DNA from: Lacinutrix sp. 5H-3-7-4
GTDB taxonomy: Bacteria; Bacteroidota; Bacteroidia; Flavobacteriales; Flavobacteriaceae
Direction of reading: 5' to 3'
DNA: 64,000 nucleotides
Assembly (NCBI RefSeq): GCF_000211855.2
Contig: NC_015638.1
Coordinates: forward strand, 310,001 to 374,000
In this document: piece by piece, positions 18,601 to 26,878 of the stretch
Numbering within the stretch: the stretch's first letter is position 1
Layout: the number at the start of each line of letters is the position of its first letter
Notes under the pieces: model-generated
Seen by the model: only the letters and a program-made list of their open reading frames with translations
Database searches by the model: none
Told to the model about the DNA's origin: nothing
Translations under genes and position numbers: made by a program

Positions 18601-19539
18601 TTAAGCAAATGCCAAGTATATAAAACTACAATAACCTACAACAAGCAATAAACCTTTATAACGACTTATTTGCATTTGTTTTGGAATAAATATTAATAAA
18701 ATTAGGACCGCTGCAAATGCAATCATCCAAAAAATATCGCTATCTAAAATTTTAGAATCTGTAACTGGAATAGTTTTTACAATAGAGGTTAAACCTAACA
18801 CAGAACCTATATTAAAAATATTTGAACCTATTAAATTACCTAAAGATAATGCCTTCTCTTGTTTTGCTGCTGCTATTACAGAAGCCGCTAACTCCGGCAC
18901 ACTTGTTCCTATCGCTATTACTGTTACAGCTATTACCGCATCACTCACTCCCAACGCTAACGCTAACTCTTTAGCACCATCTACCAACCAAACAGAACCA
19001 AAATATAATGCTACTGCTCCAATTACTAACCAAAGCAATATTTTAGCATTAGATACTACTGCTAAAGCATCATCTACTTCTTCTGCTACAGCATCTTTTT
19101 TTGCGCTTTTTAAAAGAATAATTATAAATAGAATTAAGCCTCCAAATAGAATACAGCCTTCTATTGGTGATAAAAAGTTATCATTACTTAGAAAATAATA
19201 TAAAGCAAATGAAAAAATCATCATCGCAGGCCAATTTAACGTATAAAAAGACTTATCTACAGCTATTGAGCCTATTAGTGCCGTTATACCTAAAACCAAT
19301 CCAATATTAGCTATATTAGAACCTACAACATTATTAATTGCTATTGCTGGAGATCCTGATAAGGCTGCTTGTAAACTAACTAACAACTCTGGTGCAGAGG
19401 TTGCAAAAGAAACAACCGTCATACCAATAACCATTTTAGATATATTGAATTTTAAAGACAAACCAACAGAGGCTTTAACTAAAAAATCTCCTCCAATAAC
19501 CAATAGCACTAAACCTGCTATTACAAAAAAAATGCTCAT
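18601..19539 (-). CDS. yrbG: calcium/sodium antiporter, CaCA (YrbG) family
   Basis: The 312-residue membrane protein has about ten helices and the two inverted alpha repeats of the CaCA family: SAPELLVSLQAALSG...NNVVGSNIANIGLVLG near residues 48-85 and SVPELAASVIAAAKQ...GNLIGSNIFNIGSVLG near residues 210-245. It exchanges Ca2+ for Na+ (or H+) across the inner membrane. It precedes no other gene in its own transcript, as it ends at the shared terminator. Confidence 0.92.
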   Translation of the reverse strand: MSIFFVIAGLVLLVIGGDFLVKASVGLSLKFNISKMVIGMTVVSFATSAPELLVSLQAALSGSPAIAINNVVGSNIANIGLVLGITALIGSIAVDKSFYTLNWPAMMIFSFALYYFLSNDNFLSPIEGCILFGGLILFIIILLKSAKKDAVAEEVDDALAVVSNAKILLWLVIGAVALYFGSVWLVDGAKELALALGVSDAVIAVTVIAIGTSVPELAASVIAAAKQEKALSLGNLIGSNIFNIGSVLGLTSIVKTIPVTDSKILDSDIFWMIAFAAVLILLIFIPKQMQISRYKGLLLVVGYCSFIYLAFA

Positions 19540-19567
19540 AAATTCTAATTAAATTTTTACGAAGATA

Positions 19568-21547
19568 CTACTTCACAAGAAATTTACGAGTTTCGGTTTT
19601 ACCATTTGCTGAAATTTTTGCGAAATAGAGTCCGCTAGCTATATCAAAACGTATAGCTGAATTATTTTTTATAGTTTCAGATTTAATCATCCTTCCTTCA
19701 GAAGAATATATAGTTACCAAATATTCGTCATCCTGTCCAGAAATAAATAGTTGACTAGAAACTGGATTTGGAAATATTTTTAAATTTTCAGTATTAAAAC
19801 TTTCAACACTTAAACTATTATTCCAAACTTCACCTGCATTTGCTCCCCAAATATAATCTACTAAATCTGGCATATCGATTAAAGGATTTCTGTTAAATTG
19901 CCAATTGTAAATAACATTATTTCTATTCATTTCAAAATCGTCTGGAGGATCTTGATTATGCCATTGTAATAATGTTGCTAAATCTCCCATTTGACCTGTT
20001 GTAGTTGGAAAACCGTTAACAATTTCAAGATCGTTGTAACGTAACTGCATATACAACACGCTTCGGGCTACATCTCCTTTAAAGCTACTTTGATTCCCTG
20101 TTGGCCCGTTATATTCTCCATAATGCTGGTTTCCTCTAGAACTATTTTCTGGACCATCTGCAGCTCTAAGTGCATGAGCGTCTGAGTTTCCATGTCTTAA
20201 AGAATCTGCTGTTGTATTCCAAAATACATCTATTCCATCTGCATCATCATCTTCATCTATGCTATTGTATCCTGCTAACGAACGTGGAAATGTATGCTCT
20301 CTATTCCATTTACCTACACTATTTGAAGTTGTTTGGTAGTCTAATTTCGCTCGACCTTGCTCTGTATACACTAACCAAACTTGGTTACTATTTTCTGGGT
20401 TTTGATCTGCTTCTTTTAAAATATCTATAACATCTGCATACGTTTGTGCTCTTACAACACCTTCTTCTGCAATTATATCTTGGATTGCTTGCTCTAAATT
20501 TGCTCCAGACAACCCATTTAAACTATCGTAGTATCCTGCAGGTTGAGTGCTTTGCACAACACCTGTTGGCATTGGTGGATTTCCAGGAATTGGCGCATTA
20601 TATGGTGCAACAATAAAATCATTATCAACAACTCTTAGTTTTAAAAAATTGTTGAAAGGAATATAAGGTGTAGATAAGTTTACAAATTTTATAATTGGCT
20701 CTTCATCTCCATCATTAATTCCATCACTAAGCACTGTTATAGATGTAGTAACAGAGTTTTGACCAGAAGGAATTGTAACTGTTGTATTTCCTGTAAAATC
20801 TGAAGTTGTAAAACTTTCATTATCTAAAGTAAAACTAAAAGTAGCATCTTGAGTTACATTATTTTGAGATGTAAATGTTATTGGTATTGTATCTCCTTCA
20901 TTATAAATTTCCTGAGTGGTTGAAATCTCTATGGCATTAAAAACTATACCACTACCATCATTTAACGCTCTAGGTGTTGGTGTGGTTGCAGTGTATGTAA
21001 TAGTCCCAGAACCATCATCAAATCTTTGAATTGAATTAGAATTATTTCCTGCTCCTTCACTAATTTGGTCATTTGGACCTAAACCTAATAAACTTAGCAA
21101 ATTAGTGTCTACAGCATCATTAGTACTATACACCAATGCATCTACTAAATTAGTTGTTGTAGCAAGTGTTTCACCAGGAAAAGCATCTATACTATCTTGA
21201 TATATTGCAACTGCATCTGCTCCATTTTGAATTACATTTGAAGGTATTAATAATTGTGGAAATGGCATCACCGTAGTACTACCTATTAACAACAACCCAT
21301 TATCGTCTGATACGCTACCTGTTAAATCTACAGCAAAGTAACTAGAATCACCACCAGAAGAAGAGCCATTAAAAAACACCATAACAAAACCGTCTAAAGA
21401 CATATTAGGAGTTGCAGTTAATAATTCTACAAATTCCTCTTCATCAAGTCCTGGATTATCACAATCTAACTCATTAATTACTACCTGTTGACTGTACACT
21501 AAGTTAAAAAACAATAATACAGCACTAAAAATCACAATCTTTTTCAT
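19568..21547 (-). CDS. secreted endonuclease I with lamin-tail, Calx-beta and T9SS sorting domains
   Basis: Signal peptide (ending LVYSQ), a lamin-tail-like domain (about 20-200: VVINELDCDNPGLDEEEFVELL), a Calx-beta-like domain (about 205-315: EGDTIPITFTSQNN...DGDEEPIIKF), then an endonuclease I domain (about 345-580) with the beta-beta-alpha-metal centre KWNREHTFPRSLAGYN and GNSDAHALRAAD, SSRGNQHYGEYNG. The last 75 residues are a type A T9SS sorting domain (IFPNPVSSQLFI...SGLYFAKISANGKTETRKFLVK). It probably degrades extracellular DNA for nutrient gain. Confidence 0.9.
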   Translation of the reverse strand: MKKIVIFSAVLLFFNLVYSQQVVINELDCDNPGLDEEEFVELLTATPNMSLDGFVMVFFNGSSSGGDSSYFAVDLTGSVSDDNGLLLIGSTTVMPFPQLLIPSNVIQNGADAVAIYQDSIDAFPGETLATTTNLVDALVYSTNDAVDTNLLSLLGLGPNDQISEGAGNNSNSIQRFDDGSGTITYTATTPTPRALNDGSGIVFNAIEISTTQEIYNEGDTIPITFTSQNNVTQDATFSFTLDNESFTTSDFTGNTTVTIPSGQNSVTTSITVLSDGINDGDEEPIIKFVNLSTPYIPFNNFLKLRVVDNDFIVAPYNAPIPGNPPMPTGVVQSTQPAGYYDSLNGLSGANLEQAIQDIIAEEGVVRAQTYADVIDILKEADQNPENSNQVWLVYTEQGRAKLDYQTTSNSVGKWNREHTFPRSLAGYNSIDEDDDADGIDVFWNTTADSLRHGNSDAHALRAADGPENSSRGNQHYGEYNGPTGNQSSFKGDVARSVLYMQLRYNDLEIVNGFPTTTGQMGDLATLLQWHNQDPPDDFEMNRNNVIYNWQFNRNPLIDMPDLVDYIWGANAGEVWNNSLSVESFNTENLKIFPNPVSSQLFISGQDDEYLVTIYSSEGRMIKSETIKNNSAIRFDIASGLYFAKISANGKTETRKFLVK

Positions 21548-22120
21548 TTACACAAATTTGGGCAAATTTAAAAAACAAAATGCTAGTATATATTTCTTTA
21601 TTGTTAATTGTTAAATTATTTTAAAATGAAAAAAAACTTATGTCTTAATGAATTTTAAAAACAAACACTTTTTATTAATTAAAAATCCCTTGCAAAAAAA
21701 TAATCACTCAAAAAAGCCCCTACAATTATTACAGATTAAAACAAGCAAACACAAAAGCAATTACAAAAAACAACCATAATTAAGAGAAATTACAAAATCT
21801 TAAAACACTACACATTAAACCACTTATACATATACAGTCAATTATATTAATTTATACTTTTTTGCTTGGATAGTAATTATCAAAAAATATATATTGAATG
21901 GACAATCAATAAAATTAATATTAACCCTTAAACTAAACCACTATGATGACATTAGCGAAATTAATTATCGAAACTATATTATCGATAGGACTGTAAAACA
22001 AAATAAAAGATAAAACTTAGTCTAGAATAAGTTTTAAGCTTTTAAATTACAATAGGATTTGGCTAAGCATCTTAAAAACTATAATTTTGATTTTATTAAT
22101 TTTTATAATTAAAAACCATT
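21548..22120. other. long intergenic region before the tRNA-Arg locus
   Basis: AT-rich and without a sizeable gene. A 17-codon frame, ATG ATG ... TAA at 21943-21996, encodes MMTLAKLIIETILSIGL, an amphipathic or hydrophobic peptide; whether it is translated is unknown. No tRNA or clear terminator was seen here. Confidence 0.4.
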
Positions 22121-22273
22121 TTGAAAAAACATTTTTTTAAAATTATATCTAAAATTAACAAAGCTATATTACCTAGCTACACTAAGCAGCGTTTAGATCT
22201 AACTAAAGCTTCAAAATTACAAATGGCTATTTTTGCATGGAAATTATATGTTACCAAAAATGCTTTGGATTAA
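22121..22273 (+). CDS. short conserved-looking protein with TTG start
   Basis: TTG opens a 50-codon frame, MKKHFFKIISKINKAILPSY (first 20 residues), ending WKLYVTKNALD. It is basic, with proline-tyrosine in the middle and a tryptophan near the end. I recall that flavobacterial genomes carry short proteins of just this design (K-FFKI-KINK-LPS-TK-DL-KA-K-Q-A--W-YVT--ALD), sometimes labelled as SsrA-binding proteins, which is almost certainly a mislabel since SmpB is about 150 residues. No function is known. It is outside the mobile element, 136 bp before tRNA-Arg. Confidence 0.6.
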   Translation: MKKHFFKIISKINKAILPSYTKQRLDLTKASKLQMAIFAWKLYVTKNALD

Positions 22274-22362
22274 AAAAACATAGCAAAACCACACCTAACT
22301 ACACCTTTTAAGAATTGAAAACATCTATTTTATTAATTAAAATAAATTTTTTACGATTTATT

Positions 22363-22393
22363 TTGACTGTATTATAAAAAAGAAATATATTTG
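22363..22393 (+). promoter_or_regulatory. promoter of tRNA-Arg
   Basis: TTG at 22363-22365, a 20-bp spacer, then TATATTTG at 22386-22393: close to the Bacteroidota sigma-ABfr consensus. Transcription should begin around 22400, just before the tRNA. Confidence 0.8.
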
Positions 22394-22408
22394 CACCCAC
22401 GAAAAAAA

Positions 22409-22482
22409 GGCCTCGTGGCGCAACTGAATAGCGCACTTGATTACGGCTCAAGAGGTTACAGGTTTGAATCCTGTCGAGGTCA
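22409..22482 (+). tRNA. tRNA-Arg(ACG)
   Basis: Complete cloverleaf: acceptor GGCCTCG/CGAGGTC with one G-U pair, D stem GCGC/GCGC, anticodon stem CTTGA/TCAAG with loop TTACGGC (anticodon ACG, reading CGN arginine codons), T stem ACAGG/CCTGT, discriminator A at 22482, CCA not encoded. Its 3' half from 22437 on is duplicated at 55417, showing that it is the integration target of the adjacent element. Confidence 0.95.
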
Positions 22483-22536
22483 CTAATAAAACCAACACTT
22501 TACAAAGCTTTTGTAAATGTTGGTTTTTTTTATTTG
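22437..22536. repeat. left attachment repeat (attL)
   Basis: One hundred bases identical to 55417-55516 except at 22486 (A here, C at 55466). It covers the tRNA anticodon stem to 3' end and the following terminator hairpin. The crossover should lie in the tRNA part, as is typical for tyrosine recombinases. Confidence 0.93.
22489..22531 (+). terminator. tRNA-Arg terminator within the att repeat
   Basis: AACCAACA-CTTTACAAAGC pairs with GCTTTTGTAAA-TGTTGGTT and is followed by a T run. The element carries a replacement terminator along with the tRNA end. Confidence 0.8.
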
Positions 22537-22555
22537 CAGAAAATTTGCAGAAAAA
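22531..22555 (+). repeat. tandem TTTGCAGAAAA pair, left arm
   Basis: Two direct copies of TTTGCAGAAAA, 11 bp apart. The same 25 bp recurs at 55281-55305 beside the right end. The location just inside both att sites fits arm-type integrase binding sites. Confidence 0.7.
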
Positions 22556-22595
22556 TCACTGTATAATTTCGCTATTACTGCCTGTATAATTATTG

Positions 22596-22871
22596 TTATT
22601 TTCTGAGTATAGCTAATATTTCCTGTTTATTGTAATAGCGTTTATTACCAACAGCGTAACTCTTTATAATACCTTTGTTTGTCCAATTCCAAAGTGAAAC
22701 TAAACTAATTTTTAAAAAATCTGCCGTTTCTTGTCTTGTTAAATACGCTTCATTTCCATTAGTATGCAAATCATTTAAATAATGTTTTATTTTTATTAAA
22801 AGCTTATCTGCTACTCTATCTGCTAATTCATCTACTGTAATTTCTTGTACTTCTATTGTTTTTGTTATCAT
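22596..22871 (-). CDS. helix-turn-helix (excisionase-like) protein at the left end
   Basis: A 91-residue protein. The N-terminal 40 residues are a helical segment; residues about 43-91 form the MerR/Xis-type winged helix of the HTH_17 kind: YLTRQETADFLKISLVSLWNWTNKGIIKSYAVGNKRYYNKQEILAILRK. Proteins of this type bend DNA and set excision direction or regulate element genes. Its place beside attL, with a repeated CTGTATAATT just downstream at 22559 and 22582, fits a recombination directionality factor. Confidence 0.75.
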   Translation of the reverse strand: MITKTIEVQEITVDELADRVADKLLIKIKHYLNDLHTNGNEAYLTRQETADFLKISLVSLWNWTNKGIIKSYAVGNKRYYNKQEILAILRK

Positions 22872-23278
22872 ACCTTATTATTTTTTATAAAATGAAAGTT
22901 AACGAAATGAAGCAAACAAAAACTTGAGGTAAGATAGACGTCTAAAAAAATGAGAGAAGTGAAGCTATTGCTTCTATTATTCAACTTAGATTTGGGTCAG
23001 TTTTGTTGCGAAATAGAGGTTTTAAGCATTAGCAATAGCCCTTTGCTTTTTTATTGTACTAATTTATTTATATAGATACTTTTAAATAAAACAAGCAATG
23101 TGCTATTATAGCGTTGGATACAAGTATTATAACATAAAACCAACTATGTATTGCTCGCGTAATAACACAAAGGATTTTGAGCTTTCGACAGACTCAAATC
23201 GAAGCAAGCAAAAAAACTAGGTTTTGACTTGTATGGAATAAAAAAGAGCCTTCCGAAAAAGACTCTTTCATTATTGAT
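22872..23278. other. intergenic region between the HTH gene and the metal cargo
   Basis: No convincing gene. It holds an inverted repeat GCTATTGCT (about 22972)/AGCAATAGC (about 23030), a hairpin GCTTTCGA...TCGAAGC near 23180-23206, and the cargo terminator at 23241-23272. Confidence 0.5.
23241..23272 (-). terminator. terminator at the end of the copper operon
   Basis: On the minus strand GAGTCTT-TTTCGG-AAGGCTC is followed by a T run, directly after the HMA lipoprotein stop. Confidence 0.75.
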
Positions 23279-23722
23279 CTAATGGTCGTGGTTTGAATGG
23301 TCATCATTTTTTTCTTCACCAGATTTATTCATTATCATATCGTGTTTATATTGACAGCAAGATGGAAGACTGTTAAATGCCTCTTCATCACCAGCTACTT
23401 TTTCGGTATCATATCCTGAAGCTGCGATTGCTTTATGGATTGCCATTGCATCGGTTTTTGTATCATCAAAAGACACATCAATCTTTTTTTTATCGACATC
23501 CCAATTAGCACTTGCAACACCTTCAACACCGTTAGCTGCTTTTTCGATTGTGCTTTTACACATTCCGCAATTTCCTCTTACACCAAAAGACAGGTCTGTC
23601 ATTGCCATATCTTTTGACATTTCAGTAGTTGTGGTTTCTGTTTCTTTTTTGGTTTCGTTTTTACAACTTGTTAAACCTAATGCTGCTATTATAGCTACAC
23701 TTAAAATTACTTTTTTACTCAC
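23279..23722 (-). CDS. periplasmic HMA-domain metal-binding lipoprotein
   Basis: From a GTG at 23722 the product begins VSKKVILSVAIIAALGLTSC, a 20-residue lipoprotein signal; an ATG at 23773 would add 17 polar residues in front and spoil it. Residues about 40-110 form a heavy-metal-associated domain with GNCGMCKSTIEKA (the CxxC that binds Cu(I)), and the tail has CCQYKHD and a His/Asp-rich end (HSNHDH). It is probably a metal chaperone or scavenger. It is the last gene of the Cu operon, 83 bp from the CusB-like gene. Confidence 0.8.
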   Translation of the reverse strand: MSKKVILSVAIIAALGLTSCKNETKKETETTTTEMSKDMAMTDLSFGVRGNCGMCKSTIEKAANGVEGVASANWDVDKKKIDVSFDDTKTDAMAIHKAIAASGYDTEKVAGDEEAFNSLPSCCQYKHDMIMNKSGEEKNDDHSNHDH

Positions 23723-23805
23723 GTCGATTACATTTTTGTTTTTGTGTTCGTGATTTTTCTTTGAAAAATTCATTGTTTAAAATTTAATTGTTATTACTTG
23801 ATTTA

Positions 23806-25584
23806 TTATTCTATTACTTGTTTTACTTCACCACAGGTTAGCATTGCTTCGCCAAAGTATGGATTGATTACTTTTTCTTCTTTACTCAACCAATATGCAC
23901 CATTGTTGTTATCTGCCATTGGACAAAATTCCACATAGACCTTTTCATTGACACCAAACAATTGAACAGCATTGATTAGATGTGATGATAAATGTTTAAA
24001 ATGGTCTCTTTGTGATTTTATATCGGACGTTTCAGAAATTGAAGTTGCAGAAGATTTTATTTCGCCTTCTAATGACATCCAATGGTTATGCGCCTTATTA
24101 TCTGACAACAATTTCATATCTACTTTGTTCAATTTATTTAATAAAGTTGTTGCGTTTGCTGAAGTACTTATTGAATCTTCTTTTACTAAAGCATCTTTTA
24201 AATTGATATACGCATTGTAAACACTATTTAACTGTTGTTGAAATTTCTCTGATACTTCCAAACGCTCATTCATATTAGTGTGGTCACTTTCTTTGTTGGG
24301 TGAATTGTTATCCATACCTAAATGACCTTCGTGTCCAGTCATTACTTTACCACCATCTTTATTCATCATAGATTTTTTGCCTTGTAATTGTGCAGCTGCA
24401 TCAACTGTAAATGTTCCGTTAGTCACTATTTCATTTCCAACAAATAAACCTTCTACAACTTCATATTCATTACCAATTTGATTGCCTAATTTAATTTCAC
24501 GCATTTCAAAAATAGGTTGGTCTGGATTTGTTTTAAGGTACACCACAGAACGTTCACCTGTCCATAATACAGAAGATGCAGGAATTGATAATACTTCATC
24601 ATTTTTAGCTGTACTGCCTTCAATATTTGCGGTTACAAACATTCCTGGTTTAAATACATCGTCCTTATTGCTTAAAACAACACGTAAGGTTACAGTTCTT
24701 GTTTTCGTGTTTAAAACTGGGTCAATGAAATCAACTTTACCTTTAAACTCTTTATTAGGATAAGCATTGGTTGTTATCATCACTTCCTGTCCTTTTTTAA
24801 AGCGGTCAATCTGATTTTCATACACATCAAAGTTTCCCCAAACTGTGTTGAGATTGGCAATTTTTAATAAGGGTTGTCCTTGTTTGATGTAATCGCCTTG
24901 CTCTACCAATTTTTCTGTAACAGTACCCGAAACGGTTGCATAAACAGGAAAGTTTTCTTTTACTTTTCCTGTTTCTTCAATCTGGTTGATTTGATTTTCA
25001 GAGAGTTTCCATAATTTCAATTTATTACGGACTGCTTTGTATAAAGCAGGTTGAGATTCTTTTAAAGAAGCTGCTGTGATTAATTCTTGTTGTGCTGCAT
25101 AGAGTTCTGGCGAATAAATGGTTGCCAATAATTGACCTTTACGAACTTCTTCGCCTGTAAAACTCACATTCAAACGTTCAATTCTTCCAGCGAAATAACT
25201 TACCTGTACTGCATTGGCTTCTTCGTTTTCAGCAATTTTACCAGATAACTTTATGGTGTTGCCTTCAACATTTCCCTTGCCTACAACAGTTGTTTGAATA
25301 TTGGCTAATGCCATCGCATTTTCTGTTAGTTTAAATTGGTCTGCCATTAAGCCATCACTTCCGCTTTCCGCAGGAATTAAATCCATACCACAAATGGGGC
25401 AGTCGCCTGGCTCTGGTTGCATAATCTGTGGATGCATAGAACACGTCCACATTTGATTGGTTGCTGCAACCGCATCGTGATTATGGTCTATTTCTTCATT
25501 TGATGAGCCACCAAAAAGCAACCAACCCAATAACACACCTACTACGAGTATGCCAATATATATGACTATTTTATTATTTTTCAT
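23806..25584 (-). CDS. cusB: CusB-like RND periplasmic adaptor with DUF3347 tail
   Basis: The 592-residue adaptor links the RND pump CusA to the outer-membrane channel. Order: membrane anchor (7-26), heavy-metal-binding motif MWTCSMHPQIMQPEPGDCPICGMDLIP (about 45-71), then barrel-sandwich and alpha-hairpin regions (GKVKENFPVYATVSGTVTEKLVEQGDYIKQGQPLLKIANL), a membrane-proximal domain, a His/Met-rich linker (TGHEGHLGMDNN), and a DUF3347 domain (about 445-592: LKDALVKEDS...VYVEFCPMADNNNGAYWLSKEEKVINPYFGEAMLTCGEV). It lies far from cusA in the operon, separated by the ATPase genes. Confidence 0.92.
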   Translation of the reverse strand: MKNNKIVIYIGILVVGVLLGWLLFGGSSNEEIDHNHDAVAATNQMWTCSMHPQIMQPEPGDCPICGMDLIPAESGSDGLMADQFKLTENAMALANIQTTVVGKGNVEGNTIKLSGKIAENEEANAVQVSYFAGRIERLNVSFTGEEVRKGQLLATIYSPELYAAQQELITAASLKESQPALYKAVRNKLKLWKLSENQINQIEETGKVKENFPVYATVSGTVTEKLVEQGDYIKQGQPLLKIANLNTVWGNFDVYENQIDRFKKGQEVMITTNAYPNKEFKGKVDFIDPVLNTKTRTVTLRVVLSNKDDVFKPGMFVTANIEGSTAKNDEVLSIPASSVLWTGERSVVYLKTNPDQPIFEMREIKLGNQIGNEYEVVEGLFVGNEIVTNGTFTVDAAAQLQGKKSMMNKDGGKVMTGHEGHLGMDNNSPNKESDHTNMNERLEVSEKFQQQLNSVYNAYINLKDALVKEDSISTSANATTLLNKLNKVDMKLLSDNKAHNHWMSLEGEIKSSATSISETSDIKSQRDHFKHLSSHLINAVQLFGVNEKVYVEFCPMADNNNGAYWLSKEEKVINPYFGEAMLTCGEVKQVIE

Positions 25585-26056
25585 TCTCTAATCGTTTTAT
25601 CATTGCTTTCATTTCTTCTATTTCTTTACGTTGTGCTTTTATAATGTCTTCTGCTAATTTCTTAACTTCTGGGTCTTGAATATCTGCTCTTTCACTTGTT
25701 AAAATAGCGATAGAATGATGTGGTATCATTGCTTTCATCCAAAGGACATCACCAATAATTGGTGCTTGTGTTCTCACCAACCCTAATGCACCTACAAACA
25801 GAATAAAACTACCTACGAGTATGGCGATATTCTTCTTTTTGTCGTTATACATTTTTCGCATAAAAAACCACATTATTACTGCCATTGTTGAAATTCCTAA
25901 ACACGTCATATAGAATCGTGTTAAACTAAACCATACGTGGTCTATGGAATAGGTGTTTAAATACATTGTGATGTACATTGCTACAAATGAGCAAGCCAAC
26001 ATTATAAAGAAGGTTTTGTAATTTCCTTTGTTTGAGTGTTTTTTTGAATTTTCCAT
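25574..26056 (-). CDS. DUF305 membrane protein
   Basis: The 160-residue protein has three membrane segments (about 15-35, 45-65, 77-95), then a DUF305 domain with MIPHHSIAILTSERADIQDPEVKKLAEDIIKAQRKEIEEM, the HH...SERA helix pair that in related proteins binds copper. It overlaps the CusB-like gene by 11 bp, indicating translational coupling. Function in copper tolerance is inferred from context. Confidence 0.8.
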   Translation of the reverse strand: MENSKKHSNKGNYKTFFIMLACSFVAMYITMYLNTYSIDHVWFSLTRFYMTCLGISTMAVIMWFFMRKMYNDKKKNIAILVGSFILFVGALGLVRTQAPIIGDVLWMKAMIPHHSIAILTSERADIQDPEVKKLAEDIIKAQRKEIEEMKAMIKRLENEK

Positions 26057-26082
26057 AATTATTTGATTTTATAGTTAAACTT

Positions 26083-26874
26083 TTACTTACTTAATTTTAA
26101 TATCCTGAATGCACCTTGTATCACCAATCCAAATACAATGATTCCTATAATTAAATCTGGAATACCAGAATGCAGCCAATTGACCAACACGCCTGCTACA
26201 ATTACTCCGAGATTTATTATAATATCGTTTGATGTGAAAATCATACTTGCACGCATATGTGCTTCATTACTTTTTGATTTTTGTAAGAGGTACAAGCAAA
26301 TGCCATTTGCAATTAAAGCAAATATTGAAACGATAATCATTGTTGAAAATACAGGTAAAGCTTCATAACCTAAAAACCGACGTATCACTTCAACAATTCC
26401 AATAATTGCAAGGGTTACCTGAAAGTAACCTGCATATTTTGCAATACGTTTCTTTTTTAAAACCGTTCCACCAACCGCTATTAAACTCAATCCATAAACA
26501 AATGAATCTGCCAACATATCTAAACTATCAGCAACTAATCCCATTGATTTTGAAATAAGTCCTGTACTCATTTCGATAATAAAAAATGCAAAATTGATGA
26601 TTAGAACTGTCCACAACAGTTTGGATTGACTCCTTGTAGATTCAGTAATAATTGTGTCTGTATCTTCTGAACTGATTAAACTTTCATTTAATTTTAATTC
26701 ATTTAAGGCATTACCAATTTCATTTACATTTGAATTATGATATAGTGTTAAGATTCTTTCTTCTAAATTAAAATCAAGTTGTTTGATACCATCTATATCA
26801 GATAGCTTCATTTTGATTAGATTTTCTTCAGAAGGACAATCCATTTTTGATATTTTAAAAACTGTTTTCTGCAT
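26083..26874 (-). CDS. cation transporter (CDF family) with HMA-like head
   Basis: The N-terminal 70 residues (MQKTVFKISKMDCPSEENLIKMKLSDIDGIKQLDFNLEERILTLYH) have the fold pattern of an HMA domain with a single Cys in KMDCPSE. Residues about 85-263 have 5-6 membrane helices with the CDF-like SMGLVADSLDMLADSFVYG and ASMIFTSNDIIINLGV repeats, where Asp pairs form the metal site. Members of the family export divalent cations in exchange for protons. It is 26 bp upstream of the DUF305 gene. Confidence 0.85.
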   Translation of the reverse strand: MQKTVFKISKMDCPSEENLIKMKLSDIDGIKQLDFNLEERILTLYHNSNVNEIGNALNELKLNESLISSEDTDTIITESTRSQSKLLWTVLIINFAFFIIEMSTGLISKSMGLVADSLDMLADSFVYGLSLIAVGGTVLKKKRIAKYAGYFQVTLAIIGIVEVIRRFLGYEALPVFSTMIIVSIFALIANGICLYLLQKSKSNEAHMRASMIFTSNDIIINLGVIVAGVLVNWLHSGIPDLIIGIIVFGLVIQGAFRILKLSK

Positions 26875-26878
26875 ATAA

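Noticed and set aside
22596-22871. Left-end HTH protein as a MerR metal sensor
   Set aside because: It lacks the C-terminal dimerisation helix and metal-binding cysteines of MerR proteins; it looks like an excisionase.
22951-23076. 41-codon plus-strand frame near the left end
   Set aside because: Low-complexity leucine-rich start, no family likeness, and the inverted repeats in this stretch explain its composition better.
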